Part shown: piece after piece, positions 21,755 to 33,144 of the stretch
Position numbering within the stretch: position 1 is the stretch's first letter
How the letters are laid out: every line of letters starts with the position of its first letter
From: Phymatolithon calcareum
Taxonomy: Eukaryota > Rhodophyta > Florideophyceae > Hapalidiales
DNA: 64,000 nucleotides
Direction: 5' to 3'
NCBI GenBank assembly: GCA_977006965.1
Contig: OZ345355.1
Coordinates: 372,001-436,000 of the forward strand
Notes under the pieces: generated by a model
The model's database searches: none
What the model was told of the DNA's origin: nothing
The model's input: only the letters and a program-made list of their open reading frames with translations
Made by a program: the position numbers and the translations under genes

Positions 21755-22132
21755 GTAAAACGTGCTCGTACCTGGTCCTCGTGGGTACAATAGTCCCTCG
21801 GGCTCCGCTCTCGGGTCCTATTGTACCCACTCGGGCCTGGTACTCTTACGTTTTACTTTCATTTGTTAACCGGCTGAGGGGGTAGACATCGGCTTCCTCT
21901 TGCAACTGATTGCTTCTATGTCATCCCTAGGGATGACATAGCAGCTTTGATAGGACACTCGTACGAAATCCTTATTTTCCACTTGTTTCTCAGCCGGTTG
22001 ACATGCGTGTTGTGCACCGTACTCTCGAGATGACAATCGCTCTCAGGCCATGAGATTCGGACCTCGGCTGTGCCTCGGTTGAATATCATGCCCTCGGGCT
22101 AATGTCAACCCTCGCAGCCGGTGCACAACCCG
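21755..22132. repeat. Stack of inverted repeats
   Basis: Four folds in sequence. (1) 21755-21856: outer arms GTAAAACGT/ACGTTTTAC and perfect inner arms GTGGGTACAATAG (21781-21793) and CTATTGTACCCAC (21818-21830). (2) 21865-21878 GTTAACCGGCTGAG against 21989-22002 (one mismatch). (3) Inside it, a perfect 24-bp palindrome at 21917-21940 (TATGTCATCCCT and complement). (4) 22009-22019 GTTGTGCACCG against 22119-22129. No gene lies between. It is probably foldback-type or MITE debris; the pieces share a CTCGGGC-like phrase. Confidence 0.8.
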
Positions 22133-22386
22133 CACTTGTTTATGTGAGAGACAAAACGATGGAAATGTCGAAATTCGCGTTCGGAGGCGATGCATCTAGC
22201 ACTGGTTTTATAGCGGAAATCACTAAATGTGCGCCTCAGCTCGTTTGAAACTACAAAAAATAGGCCATGAAATATTTTTTGATGGACGATATAAACAACT
22301 CAGGTAGAGCGCTTAACCCTGTCAACATAAATCTTCAGCACAAGACGATTCGAAACCTCGATCTGAACAATACTCTCGAGTGTAAA

Positions 22387-22690
22387 ATGAACATTCCCGC
22401 TATCGTTATATGTTGTCTACTAGTGGTTTTGCTTACGGACAGCTCCAAAGCTGACTTTTTTTCTCGGTGCCGCAGACAACCTCGTAGATGACAACCTTCC
22501 GTTGATCTCTCGCAAGTTCGAATCAGTGGCTCAGAGAAGGGGAGCACTGGCAGATGACGAGTGTAAATCTCGGGATTCTTCTGTTTGTCGAAGAGCCGTT
22601 GAAATCTATCCGCAGAGTTCGGACCTCGGACATATTGCTTGCCATGCAAGGGCTGTCAAATCTCGCGCGCAGATTCCTTGTCCAGCCTGA
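22387..22690 (+). pseudogene. Small secreted cysteine-containing protein locus with frame break
   Basis: The ATG at 22387 opens a textbook signal peptide (hydrophobic AIVICCLLVVLL, then charged residues), but the frame ends at 22491 after only 34 residues. A second frame, offset by one base, is open from the same T7 run (about 22456-22462) to a TGA at 22690. It encodes about 75 residues with four cysteines (DEC, SVC, IAC, IPC). A T run one base shorter would make the two continuous. A TATA-like GATATAAAC lies about 95 bases upstream. It could be a decaying gene, a sequencing or assembly error in the homopolymer, or an unrecognised intron. No family recognised. Confidence 0.5.
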
Positions 22691-23079
22691 TCGTCTCTGC
22701 AATGAAGAGCTGTGCTCTGGCTGACGTAACTCCTCACAGAAGGATATTGGCCTTCCTTCGCGGGCCAACTCCAAGCTAACGCTCCAACTATGTTTTTCAC
22801 TCCTGTTTAATTCCCTTCATCACAGCCACTAGATCTGCTGGCGTGAGATGAATTTGAGACTTCCGTGGACACGAGATGACAGGTAAGCTACATGGCGTCA
22901 TCATTTTGGTGCATGCTTACCTCCTCACGGTAGCTTTCTGTAGTTCTATTCATAGATCATTTATGGTATATAAGAAAATTTAGTCGACCCCAAGTAGCAG
23001 GGTTACAAACATCGACGTCGACATAAATCATCGACAGCTGATACCGAGACAGACATCCATCGTCGACCGGTAGATCGGT

Positions 23080-23963
23080 TTGTCGACAAACAATGGCCAA
23101 GTAAACCTTCTGCTTGATTCCAACTCTCACACGAACCACGCTCACACGGCCAGCGCCATGGCGACGTCTAGTGTTACAGCTTCCACAACGAGTTTGCGTT
23201 CTCCTTTAACGAGGGTGTTGCCGCTACTGCACCTGGAATCAAGGCACAGCTTATCACACCTCCCCGTCACAGACTGTACATGGGCCCCAGATATGATGGA
23301 AAGACTGCGCGCTTGTAGCAAGGAAAACGAACTCAGTGCATGGTACGATGTACTCTGTGCTAAGCTTGCAAAGCCCTGGACATCCAACAAGCCCATGTCG
23401 GGTCGATACAAGGCTTTATGTAATACAGAGCTCGATCAATTAGCCAGGAAACGAACACGGCTATACAGAAGGGTTAAAAGGACGGGTCTCCAAGCTGACA
23501 TGTTAGAGCTTAACCCTTTCACACCCAAGTCCCTCTGGAGGGAACTAAGGGCCGATCAATGCATTCTATACACGTTTCATTCAGATATCCAATGAAGTGC
23601 TTCTAATATTATGACGGCGTGATGACGCATTGAGCAAAATGTAGTGCACTATGCGCCACCGAGCATCCAAGTCTCTGATCGCCGAACTACTAACCGTGCA
23701 CTCAGTGCTAAGAAGAGTTCTATTGACGACATTTGTGAGGAACGAGATGGGGCTCTGAGTTATTTTATAGTCGAAAATCATCAATTACAATTTTGGAGCT
23801 GACCTTGATTAGAAGCATGTTTGAAGAAATGACTAAAGAATGGACTAAGAATATTGCGAGACAAACCTTCCCCTCTACAACAAAGGACCAGCGCACATTG
23901 CGGCAAAATACTGGCCTATATCTCTCCTGAGCCAGGTCAAGAAGATTATCGGCTCAGCCCTAA
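23080..23963 (+). pseudogene. LINE-A ORF2: endonuclease-RT linker and first RT blocks
   Basis: An open stretch to 23595 encodes a linker typical of the region before the polymerase: ELDQLARKRTRLYRRVKRTG, preceded by WYDVLCAKLAKPW. After several shifts, the frame at about 23875-23963 shows YNKGPAHIAAKYWPISLLS and then KKIIGSAL, matching the block YKKGDPxDPxNYRPIxLLSxxxKIIxSAL of the intact LINE at 19737-21488. The break at 23963 is the piggyBac insertion point. Confidence 0.7.
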
Positions 23964-26525
23964 TGTCTATGTGACGAGCACCCTCAATTGAGGGTGGATT
24001 TAAAACCTCAAAATAGTTTATAATAAGAATGTGGAACAGTTTTTTAGCGCCAGATTCGGAAAGTAGAGCTTTTGTTCTTTGTCGGGAGTACCCCTTTTAC
24101 TACCTTAAACCGCGTCGTTCGCCGGTAGGAACGAAAATCTGCTGATCACTCACAAAAAAGACATCTGCCATGCCTCGAGAAAAAGATCCGCGCCGAGTGG
24201 TCGGTGCAGCCGTACACACCAAAGCAACCTCGGTGAAAAGTCTAGCAGAGTGCTGCCGACTATCCGGAGCGTTTTCCAAGTCAAGAAAGGTGAACGGCAC
24301 CGTTCAAGAGGTACTCGTCGATGATATCAAGGGACGATCGAGCACTTCCCTTCGCGTGAAATGGGTTCTTGTTCAGAAACCGATCTAGATTACTAAGATT
24401 AAGACTTTCAAGATTATTAACGTCAAGGCAGGGAAGGCAGACGAAGACTCTCGTTCCTCTCGAATGATTGTATTGAGTCCCAGCAGGCAAAATTCTGTAC
24501 CTCGAACGCCGGCTTACAGTACTCGTGGTCGAACATCTGCTTCGCCAAACGCGGAGCTCTCGGTTCCAATGCCAACCACAAGCACACCAGAAGGACACAC
24601 AAACCTCAATGCAAGCAAGAGAAGCTCTGAACGCCCTATGCCGGGCTCTCTCGCATACGCCCTGCAAGGTTCTTGGGACCAAGCCTCGCAAGAAGAGCTT
24701 GATGTCATTACGTCAGACCCTGCGCCAAGCGCTTTTGTTCATGGAGTGCCATGGTTCGAGCGCCAGGTTCTATGTCCAATTGGAGGAAAAATTCCCGTCA
24801 GTTCTGGAATCTTCGAATTATAAACGGAGATATTATTTCCGAAAACTGTGGCACCGGTTTATACACGCCGTATGACTGCTTCATGACAATGTTCCCCTAA
24901 ATGCACCTCCGAAAAATTGTTGCTTGGACGTCCGCTAAGCTGAAACGAATCGGAAGAAAGGAGACTAACGTGAAAGAGCTTCTTAAGTTTTTTGGAATAC
25001 TGGTTCTCTTGACAAGATTTGACTTCGGCGCAAAAAGGGACTTATGGATGTCTACCAGGCCGAACAAGTATATCCCAGCTCCTTCATTTTCAAACACTGG
25101 GATGAACAGAGATAGGTTCTCCTAGAGCCTCCGGTGCATCACGTTCAGCGTGTAACCAAGTGAGAAAGGCACTATGTCGTCCGCGCAGCACCGGTGGGCG
25201 CTCGTTCAGGATTTTGTCGATGCAATTAACGATCACAGAAAGCGTACCGTATCTCCGTCAGATCTGATTTGCGTTGACGATCTATTTCTCGTTGGTATGG
25301 AAACGGAGGTCATTGGATCGACATCGGGCTGCCGCAATACATCGCTCTAGAACGCAAACCGGAGAGCGGTTGCGAAATATAAATTTCTGCGTGCGGAAGA
25401 CGCGGGATAAAATGTTGCATCTTGAGCTGGTAACCATTGCAGAGGACGAGAAACAAAAAGACTTCGAGGATGAAACTGCCCATGGTACAGCTGTTCTGCG
25501 CCGTCTTGTCGCCGCATACTCTTGTACAAGACGCACTGTATGTGCAGATTCATGCTTTGCGAGCATCGAATCTGCAGAAATGCTTCTCCGACTGGGCCTG
25601 AAGCTCATAGGGGTCATCAAAACTGCGACGAAGAAGTATCTAATGGAGTACAAATCACAAGCTGCACTCTCAGAAAGGGGTCAGTGCGTTTCTATGGTTC
25701 AAAAATCGTTGACCGGTGACCCCTCAATGATGGCGGCGATGTGGGTTGACCGAGATCGCCGTTATTTTACTTCGACTACGTCAACCACTATGAATGAGAA
25801 ACCTTACAGGCGTGTGCGCTGGCGTCAGCTCGAAGATGGAGCTTCACGTGTTGAGCTTTCAGTCCCTCAGCCTGAAGTATGTGAGACGTACTATTCGGCC
25901 TGTGCTCAAATTGACAGGCATAATCGATGCCGTCAAGAGAGTTTGGATATGGAGAAGAAAGTTCGCCCTCAAGACTGGTCCTTTCGTGTTAACACATCTC
26001 TTCTGGCGATTTGCGTCGTTGATAGCTGGCTTTTGTTTTCTGGCGCACATCAAGAATCTCAAGACCACATGACGCAGCGAAGGTACTATGAAACACTGGC
26101 GGAACAACTCATCGGCAACTCATTTGATTCGCGCAATGTTCGTCAACGTTTAGTCAGCCCAAAACGTAAATATGTCTCCGGAAGTGGTGTTGGAACCCAC
26201 TTAACACCCGCGAAGAAGAAAAGGAAGACTTCAGCTGGCACGATGACTACTTTTGCTGTGCAGAACAACTGCAGAGTCTGTCAAGTCAAGAAAACGACCC
26301 TCGTGTGCTCGTCATATAATAGGCTTGATGGCGCCGCAGTCTACATATGTGGCACGTCAACTCGCAGAAACTGTTTTGCTAAGCATGCTGAACACATCCA
26401 TGTGCTTGATGCTTTTGACGAGCCTGATAGTGAGTAGCTTTCGCGTCCAAAAATTAAATGATACTCATTCCCTAAATTGAGGGAAAATTGCGCCTCAATG
26501 AGGGAAAGTTCCCGTCACATAGACA
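23964..26525 (+). mobile_element. piggyBac-like element with inverted ends and 4-bp flanks
   Basis: Termini are TGTCTATGTGACGAGCACCCTC on the left and, inverted on the right, TGTCTATGTGACGGGAACTTTC; the first 13 bases are identical. Flanks are CTAA (23960-23963) and CTAG (26526-26529), a possible 4-bp duplication with one change, placed at the point where the LINE frame rejoins. PiggyBac elements usually use TTAA, so this is a variant or a mutated site. A further CCTCAATTGAGGG-like palindromic motif lies just inside both ends. The internal transposase gene is interrupted. Total 2,562 bp, within the usual range for the superfamily. Confidence 0.82.
24170..26437 (+). pseudogene. piggyBac transposase gene, multiple frame breaks
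   Basis: Pieces in order: an N-terminal block around VNGTVQEVLVDD (24170-24388); a block around CGTGLYTPYDCFMTMFP ended by TAA at 24898; ELLKFFGILVLLTRFDFG and NKYIPAPSFSNTGMNRDRF (24901-25125); and a block with VDD and, after a shift, SRWYGNGGHWIDIGLPQYIA (about 25265-25350). The last piece is open from 25274 to 26437 and contains CADSCFAS, corresponding to the second catalytic Asp region, a basic PKRKY stretch, and a C-terminal cysteine-rich finger (CRVCQVKKTTLVC, then CFAKHAEH). This order matches DDE_Tnp_1_7 proteins. At least three breaks make it inactive. Confidence 0.85.
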
Positions 26526-27259
26526 CTAGACTCATACATAAGGGTTGACTACCGCTTCAATAGGGCACAACTCAGTTTTCGGAGAGATAATAACACATAT
26601 CTGGAGACGCTCCACGCAAAAAGTACTATGCAAAGTGACCACCCATACGTTGCTGTACTCGACTTATCTGCAGTGTATGACAGCGTTCCGAGGGATATTC
26701 TCCTTGAACGACTAAAGAACAAGCTACCGGCATACATCCCAAGGATGTTATCTTACCTGATGAAACCGTCGTGGATCACGTCGGCAAGAGACGAAACAAA
26801 AACGTGGTACATTATCGACCGAGGTTTTCCCCTAGGGTTCCCCCTCAGTCCATACCTATACAATATATTCATGGATACGTTCGCCGAAGCCGCCACCCAA
26901 GTACCAAGAACAGTGTCTGAACATCCAGCGCAGTTATTTGCAGATGATGTTCTTCTTCAGGCAAAGAATGCCAAAGGGTTGCAAAAACTATTGGACATAG
27001 ATACGAAGTGAGCAGGCGAGATCTGCATGAAATGGAACACAAAGCAAACTGCGCCAAATAGGCGTGAACGTCAGAGGATTCCAGCCAGCCACTTGCATCA
27101 GGATTTTCAAGTCATTGATTCTCCTCACATGGGAGTATTCCATTCACCTGACCCCGATCACCAAACGTCTGTTTTCGGAAATCGAAGCTGCAGAAGGTCT
27201 TTTCTTCAGGTATGTTTTCGGAAAATATGCCGAACATCGAAGGGAGCGGATGCGAGTGC
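26526..27259 (+). pseudogene. LINE-A reverse transcriptase core (middle part of the split copy)
   Basis: Open from 26628 to a TGA at about 27009. It carries block A VLDLSAVYDSVPR, a damaged block B RGFPLGFPLSPYLYNIFMD (consensus GVPQGSPLSP) and block C LFADDVLLQA. A region of about 200 bases expected next (containing YLGV) is deleted. The frame resumes at 27064 with QPATCIRIFKSLILLTWEYS and GLFFRYVFGK. The altered block B and deletion show inactivity independent of the insertions. Confidence 0.8.
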
Positions 27260-27261
27260 GT

Positions 27262-27474
27262 TGATATTTTATCTCTTGACCTCTTTTACTGAGGGATCTA
27301 TATGCTAGCTTCTTATAGGGCTAGGGGTACCCCCATTGTGCTAGCTTGTCGTGCGAACTGGCTGTGCCAGGTGAGTGACACAGCCTCGAGTAGCATAAGG
27401 TGCTGGAATGTGCTGCACTCTCGAGATGCAGCTCAATGTGTACGTGGTTGCGCACTGTGCTGTGGCTGCGCCAA
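27262..27474 (-). repeat. Copia 3' LTR
   Basis: Matches 33159-33370 over its whole length: TGATATT at the left, then ATCTCTTGACC, GCTAGCTTCTTATAGGGC, down to GCGCACTG. Exact inner border uncertain by a few bases because of a small indel. No clear polypurine tract was found beside it. Confidence 0.85.
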
Positions 27475-27539
27475 TCTAGGAGGATGAACAAGAGGGTGGA
27501 AAAGTGCTGTGACTGCATCATCCGGGCGTACGTATGCGC

Positions 27540-29433
27540 TGTAGATTGGCGAGGAATTTTGCTAGGGGCAGCGGTTCAGTGAAAATGTCGGCCAATGGCC
27601 CGGGACGTGTGTGATTGCTATGCGGCCACTGCGCACCTGCTCATTGATGTAGTGCTCTTTGGCGTCAACATGCTTGGAGCGTGTAGTGACTCCGTTTGCG
27701 ACCGACATCGAAACAGCAGCGGCGTTGTCAATATGGAGCGTGAGGGGCTGTGGCAATGATATGCGCCACTTGGAGGCTAACTGCTGTAGCCAGACGAGAA
27801 CACGCGCAGCTTCAGATGCTGCCGTGCATTCGGCGTCCGCAGTGCTCAGGGCCACAGAGCCCTGCAACTTTCTACGCCAGAAGAGAAGGTCTCCGGCATA
27901 CTTGATGGCAATGCCGGAGCGTGAGCGGCGTGTTTCCCGGCAGCCCGCCCAGTCCGAGTCACAATAGGCAGCGAGGGCCGGACGGGCCTCGGTTTTGTAG
28001 TATATCTCTGCGTCTTTGCGCCCCGAGAGATATCTCAGTAATCGCATGAGTGCCGCGTCGTGTCTAGCGGTTGGCGCTACGAGCGCGCGCGCGAGCACGG
28101 AAGTGACGTATGCTATGTCGTACAAAATTGTATCTGCTTGAAAGCGCGCAACGCCGATGGAGTGAGCATAGAGGCGCTTTTCAGGGTCAGGCAGGATGTT
28201 CTCGTCCGTTTTCGCGGAGGATAGGTCTGTACTAGGGTCATGTGGCAGTTTGCACGGGTTTGCTTCAAGCATTTTAAAGTCATCGAGTAGCTGCACGATG
28301 TGCTTACGTGCGGATATGCGAACGCCCGAGTCATCGCGCTGTATTGCAAGGCCCATGTGCTGGCGGACGGGACTCTGTTCGACAACTTTCCATTCACGCT
28401 CGAGCTTGGAAATTAAATTGTGGAGCAGTGCGGACGATTCAGATGTGAGGAGAAAATCGTCTTTGTCGCCTAGCATGTGGGCGATGGTGCGCGAGTTGGG
28501 CTCGACGTAGAGAAAGCATGAGTGTTCGCTCTTTAGCTGCGTCCAGCCTCACTCAGCGAGGCACTTATTGCGGAATTGCTCCCATAAAAATCCGCCGTCG
28601 GGGCTGCCCATCTGGGCTTTGACCACCAGCACCACTTTGCCGGACTCGGTGAACGAGCCGTCGGCACGACGCGGCTGCCGCATGGTGACGCGGTAGGCAG
28701 GGTTGGCAGGCGCCCGAGGATACGCACCTGGGACGTCTACAGATCGAATATCCTCGCCAAGAAGAGCGGCGCGTGCGTACAGTAGGCGGCGAGCGGTGTG
28801 GCTGGGCGATTGTGCGGCCGTGCGATGAGGATCGAAGTGGGTGCCCGGCGCCATCATGTCGCCGCGTGCTGTGCAGTGTGCAGAGAATGAACCAATCTTG
28901 CCGCTCGGGTCCGTCTTATTGTGGTACACCCACATATGTGGGACGGGCTTGTCGGTTGGGCGCTCATCGACAAGCTTCCAGGTGCCCAGCGCCAGGTTCT
29001 GGTCGATAAAGGCGTCATGTGCCGATTCCCAAAATGCGGAGAACGGACCTTGGCCCGCCTGGCGGATCGAACGCGGGTCAGGGGGTGGCTTATCATGACC
29101 TTCGGGCGCTGAAATGGCGGAGGCGGCTGGTGTGGGTGTGATATCGGTATTACGCGGGTGACTGCGTGCAGGAACATCTGTAGTGCTGTTGATTTGTGGC
29201 TCCTGGAAACGCGCTCTCTTGCTCATTGTGTTGCACAGGCGCAAGGTACGTGACACTCGCAGTGCGCTCTTAGCCGTTTTGGCTGTGTGGGACTGCTCGG
29301 GCTTACTTTTTGGCTCTAAAGTACTAGAAGGATTGCCGAAAACAGCAGGAGTAGGGTTCGTGCAGTCGATCGCTGGGGTGAAGTCGGCAGCACGCGCGTC
29401 GGCTTCCTTGCGTAGAGGTATCTGGAGCACCAC
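27540..29433 (-). pseudogene. Copia reverse transcriptase and RNase H
   Basis: One frame runs from 29433 to 27562 with a single TGA at 28549-28551. RT part: the start block ALGTWKLVDERP, then CTARGDM, SVDVPGAYPRA (first catalytic Asp) and, after the stop, MLGDKDDFLLTSE, where KDD stands in place of the family's YVDD. RNase H part: AAYCDSDWAGCRETRRSRSG, WRRKLQGSVALSTADAEC, LHIDNAAAV and SKHVDAKEHY, which are all Copia signatures. A one-base shift near 27580 diverts the C terminus; in the neighbouring frame DIFTEPLPLAKF, the usual Copia ending, is readable. The N-terminal 120 residues are the variable integrase-RT linker. Confidence 0.85.
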
Positions 29434-30210
29434 TCAGGTGCGCCGTCTGCGTGCAAGCGCTGAATAGGGCGCACGGCAGATCTTTGAAGGCGTCGGAGGG
29501 CGTCTACGAGCAGGTGCTCAGCAGCAGACTTTGTCGCAGATGGGAGAGCAGTGACGTTCTTGGTCTCTGACCACCGTAAAGTATTTGTTACCACGTGTGG
29601 ATCGTGGCAAAGGGACTGCCGTGTCTGTACTGAGTTTCTGTAGAGGCTCAATATGGCCGCGCCTAACGAGCGGGTGTGGTGCACGTGTGAGCTTACCAGT
29701 GGCAAAAGGAATGCAGGTGTGGCTGCCCGTTGAGAACGACTGCAGCGCCTTTAGCGTAGAGCTGGATTGGAAAGCACGAGTGACGGCGACGGGGTGGGCG
29801 TGAGCGAGCGCCTCGTATGCGCGACGCAATGAAAGAGGAACCCGAGCGGCTGTACGCGCACCGGCCTGCCGCCGTGCGGCCTTGTTGATTCGTGTGCTCT
29901 TTGGCGCGTATTTTCGCTGTGAAAGCTGGCGCTTAGCGAGGGCGTGGTCAAATCGAAAGACGTTATCTCGGATTGTGCCAGTGGCGATAATATTTGATGG
30001 CCGTGTAGGATCTGGAAGGGTGACGTAGAAGCGTTCCTGCTCCGCGTGGATGTCATACCGTCGCGTGAGGCGGCCGGCAGAGACAAGATCGTTGTCGAGT
30101 GCGGGAACAGCTTCCGAGGGAAGCAAGGAAAAGAACCTTCCTTTGAGTTGGCTCTCAGGTTTTAGGGTTGTTGCTCGGTCTTCGCTGAGATACAGACGAT
30201 TTATATACAC
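29316..30210 (-). pseudogene. Copia GAG-pre-integrase and integrase remnant
   Basis: The piece 30210-29518 shows SAGRLTRRYDIHAEQERFYV, the pre-integrase region, then HTCIPFATGK (a decayed zinc-binding end) and EPLQKLSTDTAVPLPRS with the first catalytic Asp. An overlapping frame (29705-29316) continues with ALRRLQ and RLHADGAPEW, the second catalytic Asp region. The expected Glu region and integrase C terminus are missing or scrambled before the RT frame starts, so integrase is truncated as well as frameshifted. Confidence 0.7.
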
Positions 30211-30214
30211 AATT

Positions 30215-31775
30215 TTCAGCCTAAGTCGGTAATCCGGGCATAAAACTCACTCTAATTGGTCCATTTAATCTGGAGTCGGTTAGCTATTGGCCAATACTCT
30301 CAAATGTGAGCTTTAGATTACTCCACATATAGTTTAGGAGAGTAGAACTCCAATTACTCCAATTTTAGAGAGCCGCCCGTAATTGACAAAGAAATCATAA
30401 TTAATGTAAGTGAATCAGAACTGGATTCCAAGTCATATGTTCGAGATCCTGAATCAGATCAAAGGTTTGAAGTATGACTTTACGAAATATTTGATTTCCG
30501 GGGGAAGTTTCAATCGAAGCATTTAAATATTTCGCATGCAGTAGATTAATACTTTAATAGATATACGAGGCAAGATGCGACCGGATTGGAGGTGGAATTA
30601 CCATTACTTCAGCAAGTTTTTTCAATTGCTTTTCGGGTAAACACGAGTCACGACTCAGGGTATCAGCAGTCATCCAGTATCTTCCAAGCTTTCAGACGCT
30701 TATGTGCATAGCTTTCGCAATGTTGCACCGTCTCTGTGCCGTGGACGCCGGAAATGTACCCCACTGCTGCAACAGTGACTTTATCGTGCGTCATATTTAC
30801 AAAAGTGATACGCATCAGTGCAAATATGCACTGTGTGTAACAGGATGGTGAAAGTCACACCGTATGTGAGCAATCACGCATCATTCTATGTGTTCTTAGA
30901 GCCTCTTATAGGCCCATTGCACAGTAATGGTGCAATAGGAATATAGAAATGCGTGTGCTGGTTTTCTGCTTCCACCGCCAAGTTCCTAGCTCCCTAAGGG
31001 CTGCATCAGTAGACATTTCGGTATATATATAGAGCTTTCCTCTCTTCGAGCGGCGCCTCCGGGAAAGAGAGGGGAGCTACTTTAGCGTAACCGATATTGG
31101 AGTAAACTCATCTTGCCGAATCCGCTTCATTCCTTAACGGTTCGTAGCTCACAACGCATTGCACGCGCACGACGACTGACCCCTTTTTGCGTGTCCTCTT
31201 GCGCGTCCGTGACAATCATCGTCCGGTGATTGTCTGTTCTTTCTCCTTCCTGTGGAACTATCTCGCACCTGAGCAAAACTCTTGAGGAGTTGTGACCCTC
31301 TTAAGGCCAACGGCGCGTCGTAGAGACCTCGGTCTCGGGACCCTTCGACAGTCGCTTAGCGCGGGTATAATATTGGGAAGCTTTACTTTCTTGGCTTAAC
31401 GGCACCGTGCGTGTACAAAGTTCTCCAGAAAGAACAGAAGGACCAGACCGGCAAAAGGTTAACTATCTTGCCGCGATAGTTAGCTATCGCCCCACAGAAA
31501 CTTCTTTACAAGAAGTGCGGGAAGCCGCGATCGTAAGGGTTCTCGGACTATCCACCCTTGAACCGCCAGGACTGTTACTGCACGCTTCGTTTCTTTCTGA
31601 AACTTTTTGATACGTTTGTTTGACATACGCTTCACCTCTGAAGTTACTGGTGAGATTTCCGTATTCTAGGATACAAGTTTTCTTGTTCCATACCAACTTG
31701 AGTGACGAAACCAATTTCTACTGTTCTGGACCGTTGTTCATTTGGTCGTGTTTTTGTGTCTATAGACTGGATTTA
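30215..31775. other. Foreign insertion of about 1.5 kb inside Copia pol
   Basis: It separates the Copia protease (ending near 31775) from the pre-integrase region (starting near 30210), which should be close together. It has no Copia coding similarity. The left half (30215-30620) is AT-rich. The right half has a TATA box (GTATATATATAGAG at about 31021) followed by an imperfect hairpin with CTTTCCTCTCTTC and GAAAGAGAGGGGAG arms (31035-31077) and then GC-rich DNA, as in an LTR with promoter and R region. I suggest a solo LTR or short non-autonomous retroelement. Borders and target duplication were not resolved. Confidence 0.5.
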
Positions 31776-33016
31776 CGACCCAGCCGGCTCGTTTTGAGTT
31801 GTGGCACTGCACAGTGGAAGCGGTGACCGCGCTTGGAGCTGTGCGTTTCCGATGTCTGTCGCTATGGCTATGCTGCCGTTCGCGAGGCGGACAGGGACGG
31901 TGATGGATTGGGCGTGTTCCAGCGCGTCATCGCTCCTGGTGAGATGATGGGTGCAAGCGCTATCGAAGAGGGGGGCGAGGGGATAGTTATCAGTATCGTT
32001 TACGTTTGTGTTGGGCTGCGCGTTGGAACCGTACATATGGTGGAGGGTGTTGGCAACGTTGAGGATGAAGTTCGGGTCGCTGGCGACTGCTTCCGCAGAC
32101 TCCGAAGGGGTTGGAGTATGAGATGCCTGTTGGTCGCGCTGAACGCCGCGCTGCTGGCCGCGCTGCTGCATGCGGAGGCAGCGGTCGTACCTTGCTGATG
32201 GTTGTCCATCCGATGCAGCATGCAGTTGTAGTCGGTAACTGCGGGGTCCGACGGTGCACGGCCGTACCGGCCAATCTGGGTAGAAGAAGTCTGCCGGTAC
32301 TTGCGTAAATTGCCCGAGCGCGACTTGGCGGAAGGCGGCGGTAGCTGGAGCACCAATGCGAGCAGAGTGTTGGCGGCTGTGATGCATTTGCTGTGAGCGG
32401 GCATCTGTGTATATTTCTCGCGCAGAAGCTCGGCTTTGATGCCACTGGGAAGGCCAGCGACGATGTCGGGTATGTATGTGACGCTTGTGGCGAGGTAGTG
32501 GGAGGAATCTGCCGCGACGAGGGCGTCGCGGTGCTTATGGTTCGCAGAAATGTAGCCGCTCGCTGAGGCGGAGTCGGCATAGCGCGTTATGGGGTGAGCC
32601 TGCTCGACCTGCTCGGGTGGGAGTGAAGGAACAGCCTGCTTGAGGTGGAGCCAGGCCTGCAGGGCTGTCATGTCTTCAATTTCATTGGAGAATTCTTCGC
32701 AGATCGTAAAGCTGATGAATTCTTTGAAGTTTTCGGCCTGCGTAAGCTCGGGTTCATTGCCCGGAGCAGGCTCACGCTCAAGAAGGTATTTACAGCGGCG
32801 GCCGCAGGCCTTGGCAGCGACGAGAGAACACCAGCGACGCCCGTTGGAGCCGTCGGCGCGTAGCATAGGCATGTTGTCAAGGTGCCACGGTCGGGCAGAG
32901 TGCACAGTAGCGGCGGCGATGTCAGACGAAATGGACGGCTGCGGCGGGTTGTGATGGGCAGCGGCAGGATGCTGCAGATTGGCCGATTGGGCGGCGGGGT
33001 GTTGCGTTGGCTCCAT
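31773..33016 (-). pseudogene. Copia gag and protease
   Basis: Gag begins at the ATG at 33016 and is open to 32000 (338 aa). It opens with a proline/histidine/alanine-rich region, then RPWHLDNMPMLRADGSNGRRW, AWLHLKQAVP and repeated helical stretches, consistent with Copia gag of the UBN2 kind. A second frame (32387-31773) overlaps it and carries APLFDSACTHHLTRSDD at about 31965, the Copia aspartic protease motif (consensus DSGA/CxxH, here with Gly missing). The move between frames may be decay or an original frameshift. The canonical CCHC knuckle is not intact. Confidence 0.75.
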
Positions 33017-33144
33017 GTTAAGCTGCGGTAGAGGTGTCGGCGCGGCGTGGTGCCGGGTTTGTCCGTAGTTGGGCTGCGGGTTGCGCGTTGAGCGCGTAGG
33101 ATAGAGTGGAGAGACCGTGATGGAGTGGTGTGCTTAGATGAAGA

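Noticed and set aside
28773-29467. Plus-strand frames opposite the Copia RT
   Set aside because: Antisense shadows of the Copia polyprotein in GC-rich sequence.
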